DNA of 64,000 nucleotides from Nocardia testacea NBRC 100365 (lineage in GTDB: Bacteria; Actinomycetota; Actinomycetes; Mycobacteriales; Mycobacteriaceae), in contig NZ_BAGJ01000267.1 in the NCBI RefSeq assembly GCF_000308775.1, positions 1 through 64,000 of the forward strand. Direction: 5' to 3'. Positions 8,321 through 16,736 of the stretch are shown here, one piece after another. Position 1 is the stretch's first letter, and the number at the start of each line of letters is the position of its first letter. The position numbers were made by a program, and so were the translations under genes. The notes beneath the pieces are model-generated. The model saw only the letters and a program-made list of their open reading frames with translations. It was not told the DNA's origin and did no database searches.

Positions 8321-9799
8321 ATGGCGGCCGAGATCCTGCTGTGGGCGGCGAACGCCGCGGGCCTGATCGCGCCGGCGGTAGCGCGGCGCGGCGGGCCGCG
8401 CCGCCTGTCGCGGCATATCGCCCTGCTCGCGCCGCTCGCGGCCGTCGCCCAGGCGGCCGCCGACGGCTATCGCTGGCCGATGGTTCCCGCCTACGCCCTG
8501 TCGGTTGCCCTGGCGGTGGTGTGGGCGCTGGGGGTCGCCCGTACCGGAAGTCCCGCCCGCCGGCTGCGCGTACTCGGAACAGGCTCGGGTGTAGCCCTTT
8601 TCGCGGTCTCGGTGGCGACACCTGTCGCGGTCCCGGTGTTCGGACTGCCGGAGCCCGGCGGTCCGTACGTGATCGGCACCGTGACCTACCACTGGCGTGA
8701 CGATGCTCGCCGGGAGATCTTCGACCCCGACCCGGCCGCCCGCCGCGAGCTGATGGCGCAGGTCTGGTATCCGGCCGAGGCCGGAACCGCCGCACCCACC
8801 GCGCCCTATGTGGAGGACGCGCGGGAACTCTCGGCCGCGGCGGGCCCGCTGCTCGGTGCCCCGGGTTTCGTCTTCGACTTCTGGGACGAGGTCCCCACCC
8901 ACGCCACCCGGCGTCCTCCGGTGGCGGCGGCGCACCCTGCCTATCCGGTACTGGTGTTCGTATCCGGCCTCAACGCATTCCGGCAATCCAATATGTTCCA
9001 GGTGGAGCGGCTGGTCTCGCACGGCTTCGTCGTAGTGGGCCTCGACCAGCCGTACACGTCGGCCGCCACCGTGTTCCCCGACGGACGTACGGTCGCCGGC
9101 CTGGTGAAGGACCGGGTGTATCCGGCGGTCCAGCAGAGCCTCACCCCGGCCGCTCCCGCTCCCGCGCTCGGTTACGCCGAACTGCCCGGCGGTCTCGTTC
9201 CGTATCTCGCGCAGGACATCGGGTTCGCGCTCGATCAGCTGACCCGGTTGAACGCCGCCGATCCGGAGGGCGTGCTGACCGGCCGCCTCGACCTGGACAG
9301 GGCCGGGGCGTTCGGGGTCTCCCTCGGCGCGATGACGGTCGGCCAGGCCTGCCACGCCGATCGGCGGCTGCGCGCCTGCTCGATGATGGACGCCGCGATG
9401 ACCGCCGATGTCGTACGTGACGGTCTGCGGCAGCCGAGTATGTGGCTGACCCGTGACGCCGAATCCATTCTCCTCGAACGCGACCGCAGTGGCGGCTGGC
9501 CCGACCGCGAGATCACCGAAACGATCACCACCCAGCGTGAGGTGTTCGCCGCGAGCCCCCCCGGACACGGATACCACGTGGAGATCCCGGGGATGTTCCA
9601 TGTGAACTTCACCGACGCGCCCGCGTGGACACCGTTGGCGGAGCGACTCGGTCTGTCGGGGCCCATCGGGGGTACGCGCGGCCACGAGATCGTCGCCGCG
9701 TACACCCTGGCCTTCTTCGACCGGTTCCTGTCCGGGGGACGCCCGGAGCTGCTGGGCAGTGCGCCTCCGTGGCGCGAGGTCCGCCTGGAGCGCCGATGA
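8321..9799 (+). CDS. Alpha/beta hydrolase, PAF-acetylhydrolase-like
   Basis: Serine hydrolase of 492 residues. Residues 1-110 contain four hydrophobic segments and are probably membrane-embedded. The rest is an alpha/beta hydrolase domain like plasma platelet-activating-factor acetylhydrolase (isoform II): a strand ending in VWYPAE, then LVFVSGLNAFRQSN, and the nucleophile elbow GVSLG (Ser at about residue 334). A conserved His lies near HGYHVEIPGMFHVNFTD shown in part as FHVNF. The ATG at 8321 follows a GGAAGGAAG stretch. It is downstream of the AraC gene. Likely a lipase or esterase acting at the membrane; the substrate is not known. Confidence 0.82.
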   Translation: MAAEILLWAANAAGLIAPAVARRGGPRRLSRHIALLAPLAAVAQAAADGYRWPMVPAYALSVALAVVWALGVARTGSPARRLRVLGTGSGVALFAVSVATPVAVPVFGLPEPGGPYVIGTVTYHWRDDARREIFDPDPAARRELMAQVWYPAEAGTAAPTAPYVEDARELSAAAGPLLGAPGFVFDFWDEVPTHATRRPPVAAAHPAYPVLVFVSGLNAFRQSNMFQVERLVSHGFVVVGLDQPYTSAATVFPDGRTVAGLVKDRVYPAVQQSLTPAAPAPALGYAELPGGLVPYLAQDIGFALDQLTRLNAADPEGVLTGRLDLDRAGAFGVSLGAMTVGQACHADRRLRACSMMDAAMTADVVRDGLRQPSMWLTRDAESILLERDRSGGWPDREITETITTQREVFAASPPGHGYHVEIPGMFHVNFTDAPAWTPLAERLGLSGPIGGTRGHEIVAAYTLAFFDRFLSGGRPELLGSAPPWREVRLERR

Positions 9800-10092
9800 T
9801 CCACCGGCGGACCCGTCCGGGACGCGACCGGGCGGGCGCTGTCGGCCGCCGGCGATATGAGCATCGGTACCCTCGGGCGTGCGGCCCTCGTTTCCGGTGC
9901 GGCTCCGGCGAATACGCGGAGACCTCGTCCGGTGAACCGTAGAATCCCCAGGGTGCGCGGGTCTTTCGAGGCGTACTCGGGAATCGGCGATGCGGCACCG
10001 CTGTCGACGGCCTAGACTCGTACCCAGAACTTCTCGTGGTTAAACCAGCCTTCCGGCTGGGACCGGGCCCGCGGGCAGGTAGGAGAGCGTCA

Positions 10093-10398
10093 GTGGACCT
10101 CGAAGAAGCACGCCGTTTCGCGGCGGGGGTGTGGGGTAGAGCGGATCTGACACGTACAGAGCGCTTGGCAGCCGTCCGCGCGGACGCGCACGCCCGCGGT
10201 AAGGAGCCGTTCGATCTGGGCCGGCTCGAAGCGCTGTGCGATACCAGCCATGAAGGCCGGATGGACCCGACGTCCTGGCGGCAGCGCCGTTTCGAACTGA
10301 TCTACTACAGCCATCCCGAGATGATGTGCATCGAGGATCTCGCCGCCTACGTCACGATGACCCAGGGGTGCAGTCCGTCGATCCGCCCGGTCGATTAG
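10093..10398 (+). CDS. Small hypothetical protein
   Basis: Acidic-basic mixed protein of 101 residues without signal peptide or membrane helix; I do not recognise a family. It begins VDLEEARRFAAGVWGRADLTRTE and has a compact C-terminus with Tyr-Tyr and Met-Met pairs. A strong ribosome site (GTAGGAGAG, centred 8 bases before) selects the GTG at 10093 over the longer frame from 10036. The roughly 290-bp gap before it shows nothing else. It converges on the ABC transporter pair, ending 17 bp from it. Real by ribosome site and coding bias; function unknown. Confidence 0.7.
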   Translation: MDLEEARRFAAGVWGRADLTRTERLAAVRADAHARGKEPFDLGRLEALCDTSHEGRMDPTSWRQRRFELIYYSHPEMMCIEDLAAYVTMTQGCSPSIRPVD

Positions 10399-10415
10399 GG
10401 CGGCCGCCCCGCCGA

Positions 10416-12125
10416 TCATCCGCCCGCCCTGTCGGAGACCGCCCAGAAGTCGGCATAGCGACCGCCCCGTCGCAGCAGTTCCTCGTGGCTCCCCGCTTCC
10501 ACGATCCGCCCCTTGTCCAGGAACACGATCCGATCCGCCCGCCGGACCGTGCTCAGCCGATGCGCCACCATCACCACTGTCCGTCCGGCCACGAGTCGTT
10601 CGATACCGGCGTGCACGGCCGCCTCGTTCACCGGATCCAGCGCCGAGGTCACTTCGTCGAGCAGGACGATCGGCGCGTCCTTCAGCAGGGCTCGGGCGAT
10701 CGACACCCGTTGCCGTTCGCCGCCGGAGAGCAGCCCGCCGCCTTCGCCCACGGCGGCCGCCCAGCCACCGGGCAGCCGCTCGATCACCTCGTCCAGCCGG
10801 GCCGCCTCGGCGGCCGCCCGGACTTCGGCCGCGGTGGCGTCGGGCCGGCCGAGCCGGACGTTGTCCTCGATGGTGCCGTCGAAGAGGCGGACATCCTGGA
10901 AGACGATGGCGAACTGGGTTCTGGCGACAGCGCTGTCGAGGTCGCGGACGTCCACACCCCCGACCCGCACCGCTCCGGAATCGACATCGTGGAACCGTGC
11001 GATGAGCTGCAATAGCGTGCTCTTGCCCGCGCCCGAGGGGCCGACGACAGCGAGCCGCTGCCCCTCCGGCACCGACAGCGACAGCTCGTCGATCACCCTC
11101 CGCTGCCCGTGTCCGAAGACGACGGAATCGAACTCCAGGCCGTGACCGGCCGGCGGGACCGGTTCGGTGGCTTCCGGCAGCGGTTCGGTGCGCAGTAGCT
11201 CATCCAACCTCGCCAGCACCGAACGGGCACTGCGCAACCGGCCGCCGATCTCGGAGAGCGAGAGCAGGGGCTCGGCGCAGCGCGCGGCCAGCACCAGAAT
11301 CGTCAGCAGTTCGGCCGCCCCGATCTCGCCGCCCAGAGCCAGGTAGGCGCCGAGTGCCAGAAGTGCGGTGAAGACCGTCTGCACGGTGAGCGAGGCGCCC
11401 ACCGCGCCGGACAGCGCCGCCAGGGTGGAACGCCGGCTTGCCCGCTCGATCCCGCGCAGTGAATCGTCGAGCAGCCCGAAGCGTTCCCCGCTGCGTCCGC
11501 CCGCCCGTAGCACCGGCTGGGCCCGGAGATATTCGACCACTCGCGCGGTGGCCTCCTGGTCGCGACTGTGGCGCTCCGCGTCGGTGGCCGCCGCGGAACG
11601 TCCCGTCCGCAGCTGGACCGCCGCCACCACCGGTGCGGCCGCCAGCGCGGCGAGGCCCATGCGCCAGTCGAAAGCGAGCATCACCGCCACGATGGTCAGC
11701 GGTGTCACACAGGCGGAGACGAACGGTGCGAGTAGATGCGCGATCACTCCCATCGCGTCCAGTACGCCGCGCCCGGCCAGCACCGAAACCTGACCGACCC
11801 GGCCCGTGCTGTACCAGCCGAGCGGTAACCGGGCCAGATGGTCGCCGAGCCGGTGGTACAGGCCCAGCAGCAGGGCGGTGCCGACCCGGAAACCGCGGAG
11901 ATCGCTGAGATAGCGCAGCGCACCGTAGCAGGCGACGGCGCCGGCGAACGCGATCAGCCAGGGCCACGCAGTCGCGGGAGTCCTCCCGAACAGGGCCCGG
12001 AGCACGGGGACCAGCAGGGCGTAGGACAGTCCCTCGGCGAACGCGGTCACCGTCATCAGGGCCACGGTGCGGCGCACCGGCCGGGCGTATTCGGGGCCCA
12101 GCACCCGTAACAGCATCCGGATCAT
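10416..12125 (-). CDS. ABC exporter-fold half-transporter, IrtB-like
   Basis: Half ABC transporter of 569 residues: six membrane helices (about 1-310) fused to an ATPase. Walker A is GPSGAGKST (about residue 360), the signature LSGGERQR (about 466), Walker B IVLLDEVTSALD. The start overlaps the stop of the preceding half-transporter gene by 4 bases (12122-12125), so the two are translationally coupled and should form a heterodimer. The pair resembles IrtAB/YbtPQ transporters, which use an exporter fold to import ferric siderophores. Lack of an IrtA-type siderophore-interaction domain fits the YbtPQ form. Direction and substrate are inferred. Confidence 0.86.
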   Translation of the reverse strand: MIRMLLRVLGPEYARPVRRTVALMTVTAFAEGLSYALLVPVLRALFGRTPATAWPWLIAFAGAVACYGALRYLSDLRGFRVGTALLLGLYHRLGDHLARLPLGWYSTGRVGQVSVLAGRGVLDAMGVIAHLLAPFVSACVTPLTIVAVMLAFDWRMGLAALAAAPVVAAVQLRTGRSAAATDAERHSRDQEATARVVEYLRAQPVLRAGGRSGERFGLLDDSLRGIERASRRSTLAALSGAVGASLTVQTVFTALLALGAYLALGGEIGAAELLTILVLAARCAEPLLSLSEIGGRLRSARSVLARLDELLRTEPLPEATEPVPPAGHGLEFDSVVFGHGQRRVIDELSLSVPEGQRLAVVGPSGAGKSTLLQLIARFHDVDSGAVRVGGVDVRDLDSAVARTQFAIVFQDVRLFDGTIEDNVRLGRPDATAAEVRAAAEAARLDEVIERLPGGWAAAVGEGGGLLSGGERQRVSIARALLKDAPIVLLDEVTSALDPVNEAAVHAGIERLVAGRTVVMVAHRLSTVRRADRIVFLDKGRIVEAGSHEELLRRGGRYADFWAVSDRAGG

Positions 12126-13948
12126 CGGGATCGATCTCCTCGCGCCAGGTCACCGACGGTGACGCTCTCAGCGGACAGGGTGTGCCGGGACCGCTGGTAC
12201 GCGGCGAACTTCCCGCCCCGGGCCAGTAGTTCGGCGGGACTGCCGTACTCCACGATCGCCCCGTTCTCCAGCAGGGCGACGGCGTCGGCGTCGGCGATGG
12301 TCTCCGCGCGATGGGCGATGACCAGGATCGTCCGCTCGCCGGGCCGGGCCGCCAGCGCTGTGCGCACCGCCTGTTCGGTGCGCGGGTCGGCGAAGGCGGT
12401 CGCTTCGTCGAGCACGAGTACCGGGGTGTCCGCGAGCAGTGCGCGGGCCAGCGCGATCCGCTGTGCCTCACCACCGGACAGCCCCGCCTCGGCGCCGATG
12501 ACGGTCTCGTATCCGTGTGGCAGTTCGAGAATGCGATCGTGAATGTTCGCCAGCCGCGCGGCCCGGACCACGGCGTCGAGATCGGCGTGCGGCACCGCCA
12601 CCGCGATATTGTCCGCGACCGACGCGCGCAGCAGCCGGACATCCTGGAACACGAAGGAGATCGACCGGTACAGGTCCGCGGCGTCCATCTCGCGCAGATC
12701 GACCCCGCCCAGCGTGATCGCGCCGTGGGTGGGATCGAAGAAGCGCGGTAGCAGCTGTACCAGCGTGGATTTCCCGCTGCCCGAGGGCCCGGCCAGCGCG
12801 GTGACCGTGCCCGGTTCGAGTACCAGATCGATACCGCGCAGTACTTCCCGGCCGGGTTCGTAGCCGAAGCGGACTCCGTGCAGCTCCACCCGGTGACCGG
12901 CCGGTGGGCGGGGCCGCGCGGGCTGCGGTAGCGCCGGCTGCGCGAGCACCTCCCGGATCCGGGTGACCGCGCGCCGGGCGGCCTGGAGCTCGTCGAAACC
13001 GTGCCCCAGCGCCGCGACCGGGGCGGTGAGCCCCAGTCCCAGCAGCAGGAACGGCACCAGGTCCGCCGGTGCGAGGCCGCCGGAAGTGATCAGCGCGGCA
13101 CCGCCGGTGAGGACGACGGCCAGCACGAACGGCGGGGACAGGGCCAGCTGCATGGCCGCGGCGAGCACCGACATCCCGCGCACCCAGCGCCGGAAGACCG
13201 CGACGAACGCATCGGCCGCCACCAGGAATTCGCGGTGCGCGCGTTCGGTCCCGCTGAACGCCTTCACCACCGCGATGCCCTGGACGAATTCGATCACGGA
13301 GTTCGAGATCCGGCCCATGGCCGCGTCGAACTCTTCGTGTTCGCGCTGCCGCGCCGGGGTCATCATGAACGGCACCACCGCCACTGCGAGCAGCACCGGG
13401 ATCAGCGTGATGAGGGTGAGCCGCCAATCGACGGTGAACAGATAGACCAGCGATACCAGCGGCACCACGAACGCGGTGACGAGTTCACCGGGAGTGTGGG
13501 CGATGAACGGATGGACGGTGGCCACATCCTCGCCCACCACCTTCGCGAGTTCGCCGGTGCGGCGGCGGGAGAACCAGCCGATCGGCACCCGGCCCAGGCG
13601 CAGGGCCAGCTGCCGCCGCAGGGCCAGCTGTACCCGGCCGTCCAGTAGATGCCCGATCCCGGAAGCGGTTGCCTCGCACAGCAGCCGCACGAAAAGACCG
13701 CCCGCGCCCGCGATCACCACGAACCGCACATGCGCGTGATCGAGCGGACCGGCCGCCAGCACGGCCCGGCCCAGTTCCACAACCGCCAACAGTGGCGCCA
13801 GACCGGCTATCGCGCCGACGATGTGGAGCACTACCACGGTCGCGAAACTTCCCAGATAGGGACCGAGCAGCGGTCCCGCGGCGCGGTCCGGACTCGGAAC
13901 GGGCGGCGCCGGATGTTCGCCGACCACTGCGACTGTGGCGGTGGTCAT
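12122..13948 (-). CDS. ABC exporter-fold half-transporter, IrtA/YbtP-like
   Basis: First gene of the coupled ABC pair, 608 residues from the ATG at 13948. The longer in-frame extension to 14242 is Arg/Pro-rich and runs into a terminator hairpin, so I reject it. Six membrane helices precede the ATPase: Walker A GPSGSGKST (about 388), signature LSGGEAQR (about 491), and Walker B followed by EATAFADPR. The AFADP variant of the D-loop region is typical of IrtA/IrtB and YbtP/YbtQ rather than drug exporters, which supports a siderophore role. No siderophore NRPS or esterase genes are next to it in this window. Confidence 0.86.
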   Translation of the reverse strand: MTTATVAVVGEHPAPPVPSPDRAAGPLLGPYLGSFATVVVLHIVGAIAGLAPLLAVVELGRAVLAAGPLDHAHVRFVVIAGAGGLFVRLLCEATASGIGHLLDGRVQLALRRQLALRLGRVPIGWFSRRRTGELAKVVGEDVATVHPFIAHTPGELVTAFVVPLVSLVYLFTVDWRLTLITLIPVLLAVAVVPFMMTPARQREHEEFDAAMGRISNSVIEFVQGIAVVKAFSGTERAHREFLVAADAFVAVFRRWVRGMSVLAAAMQLALSPPFVLAVVLTGGAALITSGGLAPADLVPFLLLGLGLTAPVAALGHGFDELQAARRAVTRIREVLAQPALPQPARPRPPAGHRVELHGVRFGYEPGREVLRGIDLVLEPGTVTALAGPSGSGKSTLVQLLPRFFDPTHGAITLGGVDLREMDAADLYRSISFVFQDVRLLRASVADNIAVAVPHADLDAVVRAARLANIHDRILELPHGYETVIGAEAGLSGGEAQRIALARALLADTPVLVLDEATAFADPRTEQAVRTALAARPGERTILVIAHRAETIADADAVALLENGAIVEYGSPAELLARGGKFAAYQRSRHTLSAESVTVGDLARGDRSR

Positions 13949-14206
13949 CGCCGATCCGTCCCGGACGGCCGCACCACCATCGGGCCGGCGTGGCAACGGT
14001 GACCGGGTCCTGCCGCCCGGTCCCACGGGGGTCGAACGCGGGCGCTGAAGTCGTTCATAGCTCTCCTGCTGTGCAGTCCGGTGGCGGTGGTCGCGACCGG
14101 TCCCGGTCCGGGAACGGCTCGTTCCCGGACACCGATGCCAGCATCGCCGCGGCGGAAGGGGATGTATTGGACGAATGTTCCGCCGGGGTGAGGTGATACA
14201 CAGCAG

Positions 14207-14241
14207 TGCGGCGGGCCTTCCCCTGGGGAAGGCCCGCCGCA
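14207..14241. terminator. Strong hairpin terminator
   Basis: Perfect 17-bp stem (TGCGGCGGGCCTTCCCC and its complement) around a single central base. It lies in the 310-bp gap after the DUF4097 gene and before the ABC pair, both read leftward. It should end the ferredoxin-P450-DUF4097 transcript. The rest of the gap is featureless. Confidence 0.75.
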
Positions 14242-14258
14242 CCGGTCCTACCGAATGT

Positions 14259-14903
14259 TCAGACGACGCTCGCGTGCCCGACGATGATGTTGCCGTAGGA
14301 ATTACGTGCGTACACGTGCACGGTGTCCCCGGTGCTCACGGCCGAGTCGACCGGTTGTATCCGGTTCTGGACTGTCCCGTGCAGGGCGCCCGCCTCCAAC
14401 CGGGCCGCGCTGCCCGGGCTGATACCCACCTCGAGCTCGCCCATGGACGTTTCCAATCGCAGTTCTCCGCGTACGGCCTCGCCGATACGGATATCGCCCT
14501 TGGCGGTTTTCGCGGTCACCGAACCGGTCGGGCGCTCGACGACGATATCGCCGGCGGCCACCTCCAGGTCACACCGGCCGAGTTCGCCGGTGCCCACCAG
14601 CCGGCCCACCGCGGCGGTGCCCTTCAGCCGGGAGCCGGCGGGTACCTCGATGGTCACCACGATCGACGGATTGCCGCCGAACGGGGTGTAGGTCCGCCAA
14701 TCGCGCGGGGTGATCACGCTCAGGGCGCCGGCGGTGAAATCCACCCGCGTCTGTTCGGCGGCGCGAATATCGCCCTTCTTGGTCTGGTCGGCCGGCCGGA
14801 CCGTAACCACGGTGTCGGTGCGCTCGGTGGCGACGACCGTGACTTCGCCGGACAGTACTTCGACGGTGACGGCGATCGGTTCCGGTGTTTCGAATGTGGG
14901 CAT
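14259..14903 (-). CDS. DUF4097-like beta-strand repeat protein
   Basis: 214 residues, almost all short beta-strand repeats (for example VTVVATERTDTVVTVRP, then repeated GDIVVERPTGSVTAK and GDIRIGEAVRGELRLE patterns), the pattern of DUF4097 putative adhesin-like proteins. No signal peptide or membrane helix. ATG at 14903 was chosen because the 16 extra upstream residues are not conserved-looking and reach the next gene's terminator region. It is the last gene of the ferredoxin-P450 operon and is followed by a strong terminator. In actinobacteria such proteins often sit beside DrrAB-type transporters and BTAD regulators, as here. The molecular role is unknown. Confidence 0.8.
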   Translation of the reverse strand: MPTFETPEPIAVTVEVLSGEVTVVATERTDTVVTVRPADQTKKGDIRAAEQTRVDFTAGALSVITPRDWRTYTPFGGNPSIVVTIEVPAGSRLKGTAAVGRLVGTGELGRCDLEVAAGDIVVERPTGSVTAKTAKGDIRIGEAVRGELRLETSMGELEVGISPGSAARLEAGALHGTVQNRIQPVDSAVSTGDTVHVYARNSYGNIIVGHASVV

Positions 14904-14979
14904 GGCGGTGCTCCTCGGTGTGCGAAAGGGTTCGGTGGGCGGGCCGATCACGCGATCGGCGGAGGGTCTACCGGGCTGC

Positions 14980-16194
14980 TCAGACCCAGGTGACCGGCAG
15001 TTCGTGGACGCCGTAGATGTTCATATCGGTGCGCAGCGGGACCTCCCCGGCGGGCACGGCGAGCCGCAGGGCCGGGAAGCGGCGCAGCAGTCCGGCGAAA
15101 CCGGCGCGCATCTCCACCCGGGCCAGTTGCTGGCCCAGGCATTGGTGCACACCGTGCCCGAAGGACACGTGACCGCGGGCGCTGCGACGGAGGTCGAGGG
15201 TGTCGGGGTCGTCGAAACGCCGGGGATCGTGATTCGCGGCCAGCAGTGAGACCACGACGGTGGACCCGGCGGGGATGGTCTCTCCGCCGAGTTCGAGATC
15301 CTCGGTGGCGTAGCGGTAGAAGATATCGGCGACCGACAGGTACCGCATGAGTTCTTCGACCGCGTCCGGCATCAGGGCCGGGTCCGCGCGCAGTTCGGCC
15401 AGCTGCTCCGGGTTCTCCAGCAACGCGAACGTACCCAGCGCCAGCATGTTCGCGGTGGTCTCGTGGCCGGCGAGCAGCAACAGGAAGGAGATGCCGGTCA
15501 GTTCCTCGATGGAGAGGTCCGCGTCGCGGGCGAGGTCGGACAGGATGTCCTCGCCGGGTTCGGCGCGTTTGGCCGTCACCAGTTCGGCCAGGTAGCCCAT
15601 CATCGCGCCGTAGGCACCCATCTTCTCCTCCAGCGGCTGGTCCCGCAGCAGGAACTTGGCGGAGTTGGTCTGGAAGGTCTCGCGGTCGGCGTAGGGGACG
15701 CCGAGCAGTTCGCAGATCACCAGCGAGGGCACCGGCAGCGCGAAGGCACGCACCAGATCGACCGGCGGGGTCAGGGCCGCCATCTCATCGAGTTGCCGCT
15801 CCACGACCTCGGCGATGTGCTCTTCCAGTTGTTTCATGCGCCGGACGGTGAAAGCGCCGATGAGCTTGCGCCGCAGCCGGGTGTGGTCCGGCGGGTCCAT
15901 GGCGACGAACAGTCCCGGGATCTGCGGCGAGGGTTCGGTCTGAGCGGGCATATCGGGATTCGCGTCCAGCGCGTGCACAATGCCGATGTCCTGGCGGGAG
16001 CTGAAGCGGGTATCGGCCAGGAGCGCGCGGACCTCCTCGTATCCGGTGACCAGCCAGCCGGCGTGCCCGTCGGGGAAGATCAGTGGACTCACCGGGCGCG
16101 CCTCGCGCAGCCGGGTGATCTCCCGGGGCGGAACGAAGGGGCCGGCATCACGTGCGGTGGGGAGACCATGCGGGACGGAGGCGGTGTCGCTCAT
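14980..16194 (-). CDS. Cytochrome P450 (CYP105/107-like)
   Basis: Soluble bacterial P450 of 404 residues. I-helix oxygen-binding motif AGHETTANM (about residue 240), ExxR in the K-helix region (EELMRYL then SVADIFYR around 280), and the haem loop FGHGVHQCLG with the Cys ligand (about 345). It accepts electrons from a ferredoxin, and the 3Fe-4S ferredoxin gene lies 105 bp upstream in the same operon. The ATG at 16194 gives a normal N-terminus (MSDTASVPHGLP). The substrate is unknown. The divergent AfsR-like regulator probably controls the operon through heptamer repeats upstream of the ferredoxin gene. Confidence 0.93.
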   Translation of the reverse strand: MSDTASVPHGLPTARDAGPFVPPREITRLREARPVSPLIFPDGHAGWLVTGYEEVRALLADTRFSSRQDIGIVHALDANPDMPAQTEPSPQIPGLFVAMDPPDHTRLRRKLIGAFTVRRMKQLEEHIAEVVERQLDEMAALTPPVDLVRAFALPVPSLVICELLGVPYADRETFQTNSAKFLLRDQPLEEKMGAYGAMMGYLAELVTAKRAEPGEDILSDLARDADLSIEELTGISFLLLLAGHETTANMLALGTFALLENPEQLAELRADPALMPDAVEELMRYLSVADIFYRYATEDLELGGETIPAGSTVVVSLLAANHDPRRFDDPDTLDLRRSARGHVSFGHGVHQCLGQQLARVEMRAGFAGLLRRFPALRLAVPAGEVPLRTDMNIYGVHELPVTWV

Positions 16195-16299
16195 CGTATT
16201 TCCTGTCGTTCGAGGTCCCGGGGCTGCGCGGGACAAGGGTGATCGGTGGGGTGGGTGTTCGGGGCGGGAGCTCCGGTGAGCCGGGACGTGCCGCCGCCG

Positions 16300-16533
16300 T
16301 CAGTCGCCGGTGTGCCGGTCCGGTGCCGGTGCGGACGCCCGGCCGAGCAGAGTGATCGCCGCCGCCGGGCAGTTGTGGGCGGCTTCGTGGGCGGCGGAGT
16401 GGTGTGCGGCCGGGGGCACGGGGTCGCGGAGCAGAACCCGGCCGTCGGCGTCGTCCTGGTCGAACAACTCCGGAGCGAGCAGTGCGCACATACCGGCGCC
16501 GATGCAGCGTTCCCGGTCGACCGCGAGTTCCAT
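16300..16533 (-). CDS. [3Fe-4S] ferredoxin
   Basis: Small electron carrier of 77 residues of the type that serves actinobacterial P450s. Cysteines in CIGAGMC (residues 10 and 16) and in NCPAAAI near the C-terminus give the three-ligand pattern of a 3Fe-4S cluster. A strong ribosome site (GGAGGGAGT, 6 bases before) selects the ATG at 16533. An in-frame ATG at 16599 lies just where a leaderless transcript from the heptamer promoter could begin, so a longer form is possible. First gene of the ferredoxin-P450-DUF4097 operon. Confidence 0.9.
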   Translation of the reverse strand: MELAVDRERCIGAGMCALLAPELFDQDDADGRVLLRDPVPPAAHHSAAHEAAHNCPAAAITLLGRASAPAPDRHTGD

Positions 16534-16621
16534 GGTTACTCCCTCCCGCCGGGCCACGGGGCTGTCCGGGCCCGTGGTCGCTTTTGCCGATCTGGTCATG
16601 GGAGAACTGTCGCCGGGCCCG

Positions 16622-16650
16622 CTGATACCGGCCTGATACCGCGCTGACAT
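16622..16650. promoter_or_regulatory. SARP-type heptamer direct repeats, ferredoxin-P450 promoter
   Basis: Three 7-bp direct repeats, each separated by 4 bp: CTGATAC (16622-16628), CTGATAC (16633-16639), CTGACAT (16644-16650). The 11-bp period is what SARP/BTAD activators bind in place of a -35 box. It lies between the divergent ferredoxin operon and the AfsR-like regulator gene. The same array recurs upstream of the DrrAB transporter operon at 21592-21631. Confidence 0.7.
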
Positions 16651-16736
16651 ACCCACTGACGTGGTATCCGCGCTGCTCAGAGCGGTGATATTCACTCGCG
16701 GAGAGACCGCGTGACCCGCTGCGGCAGAATGGTCCG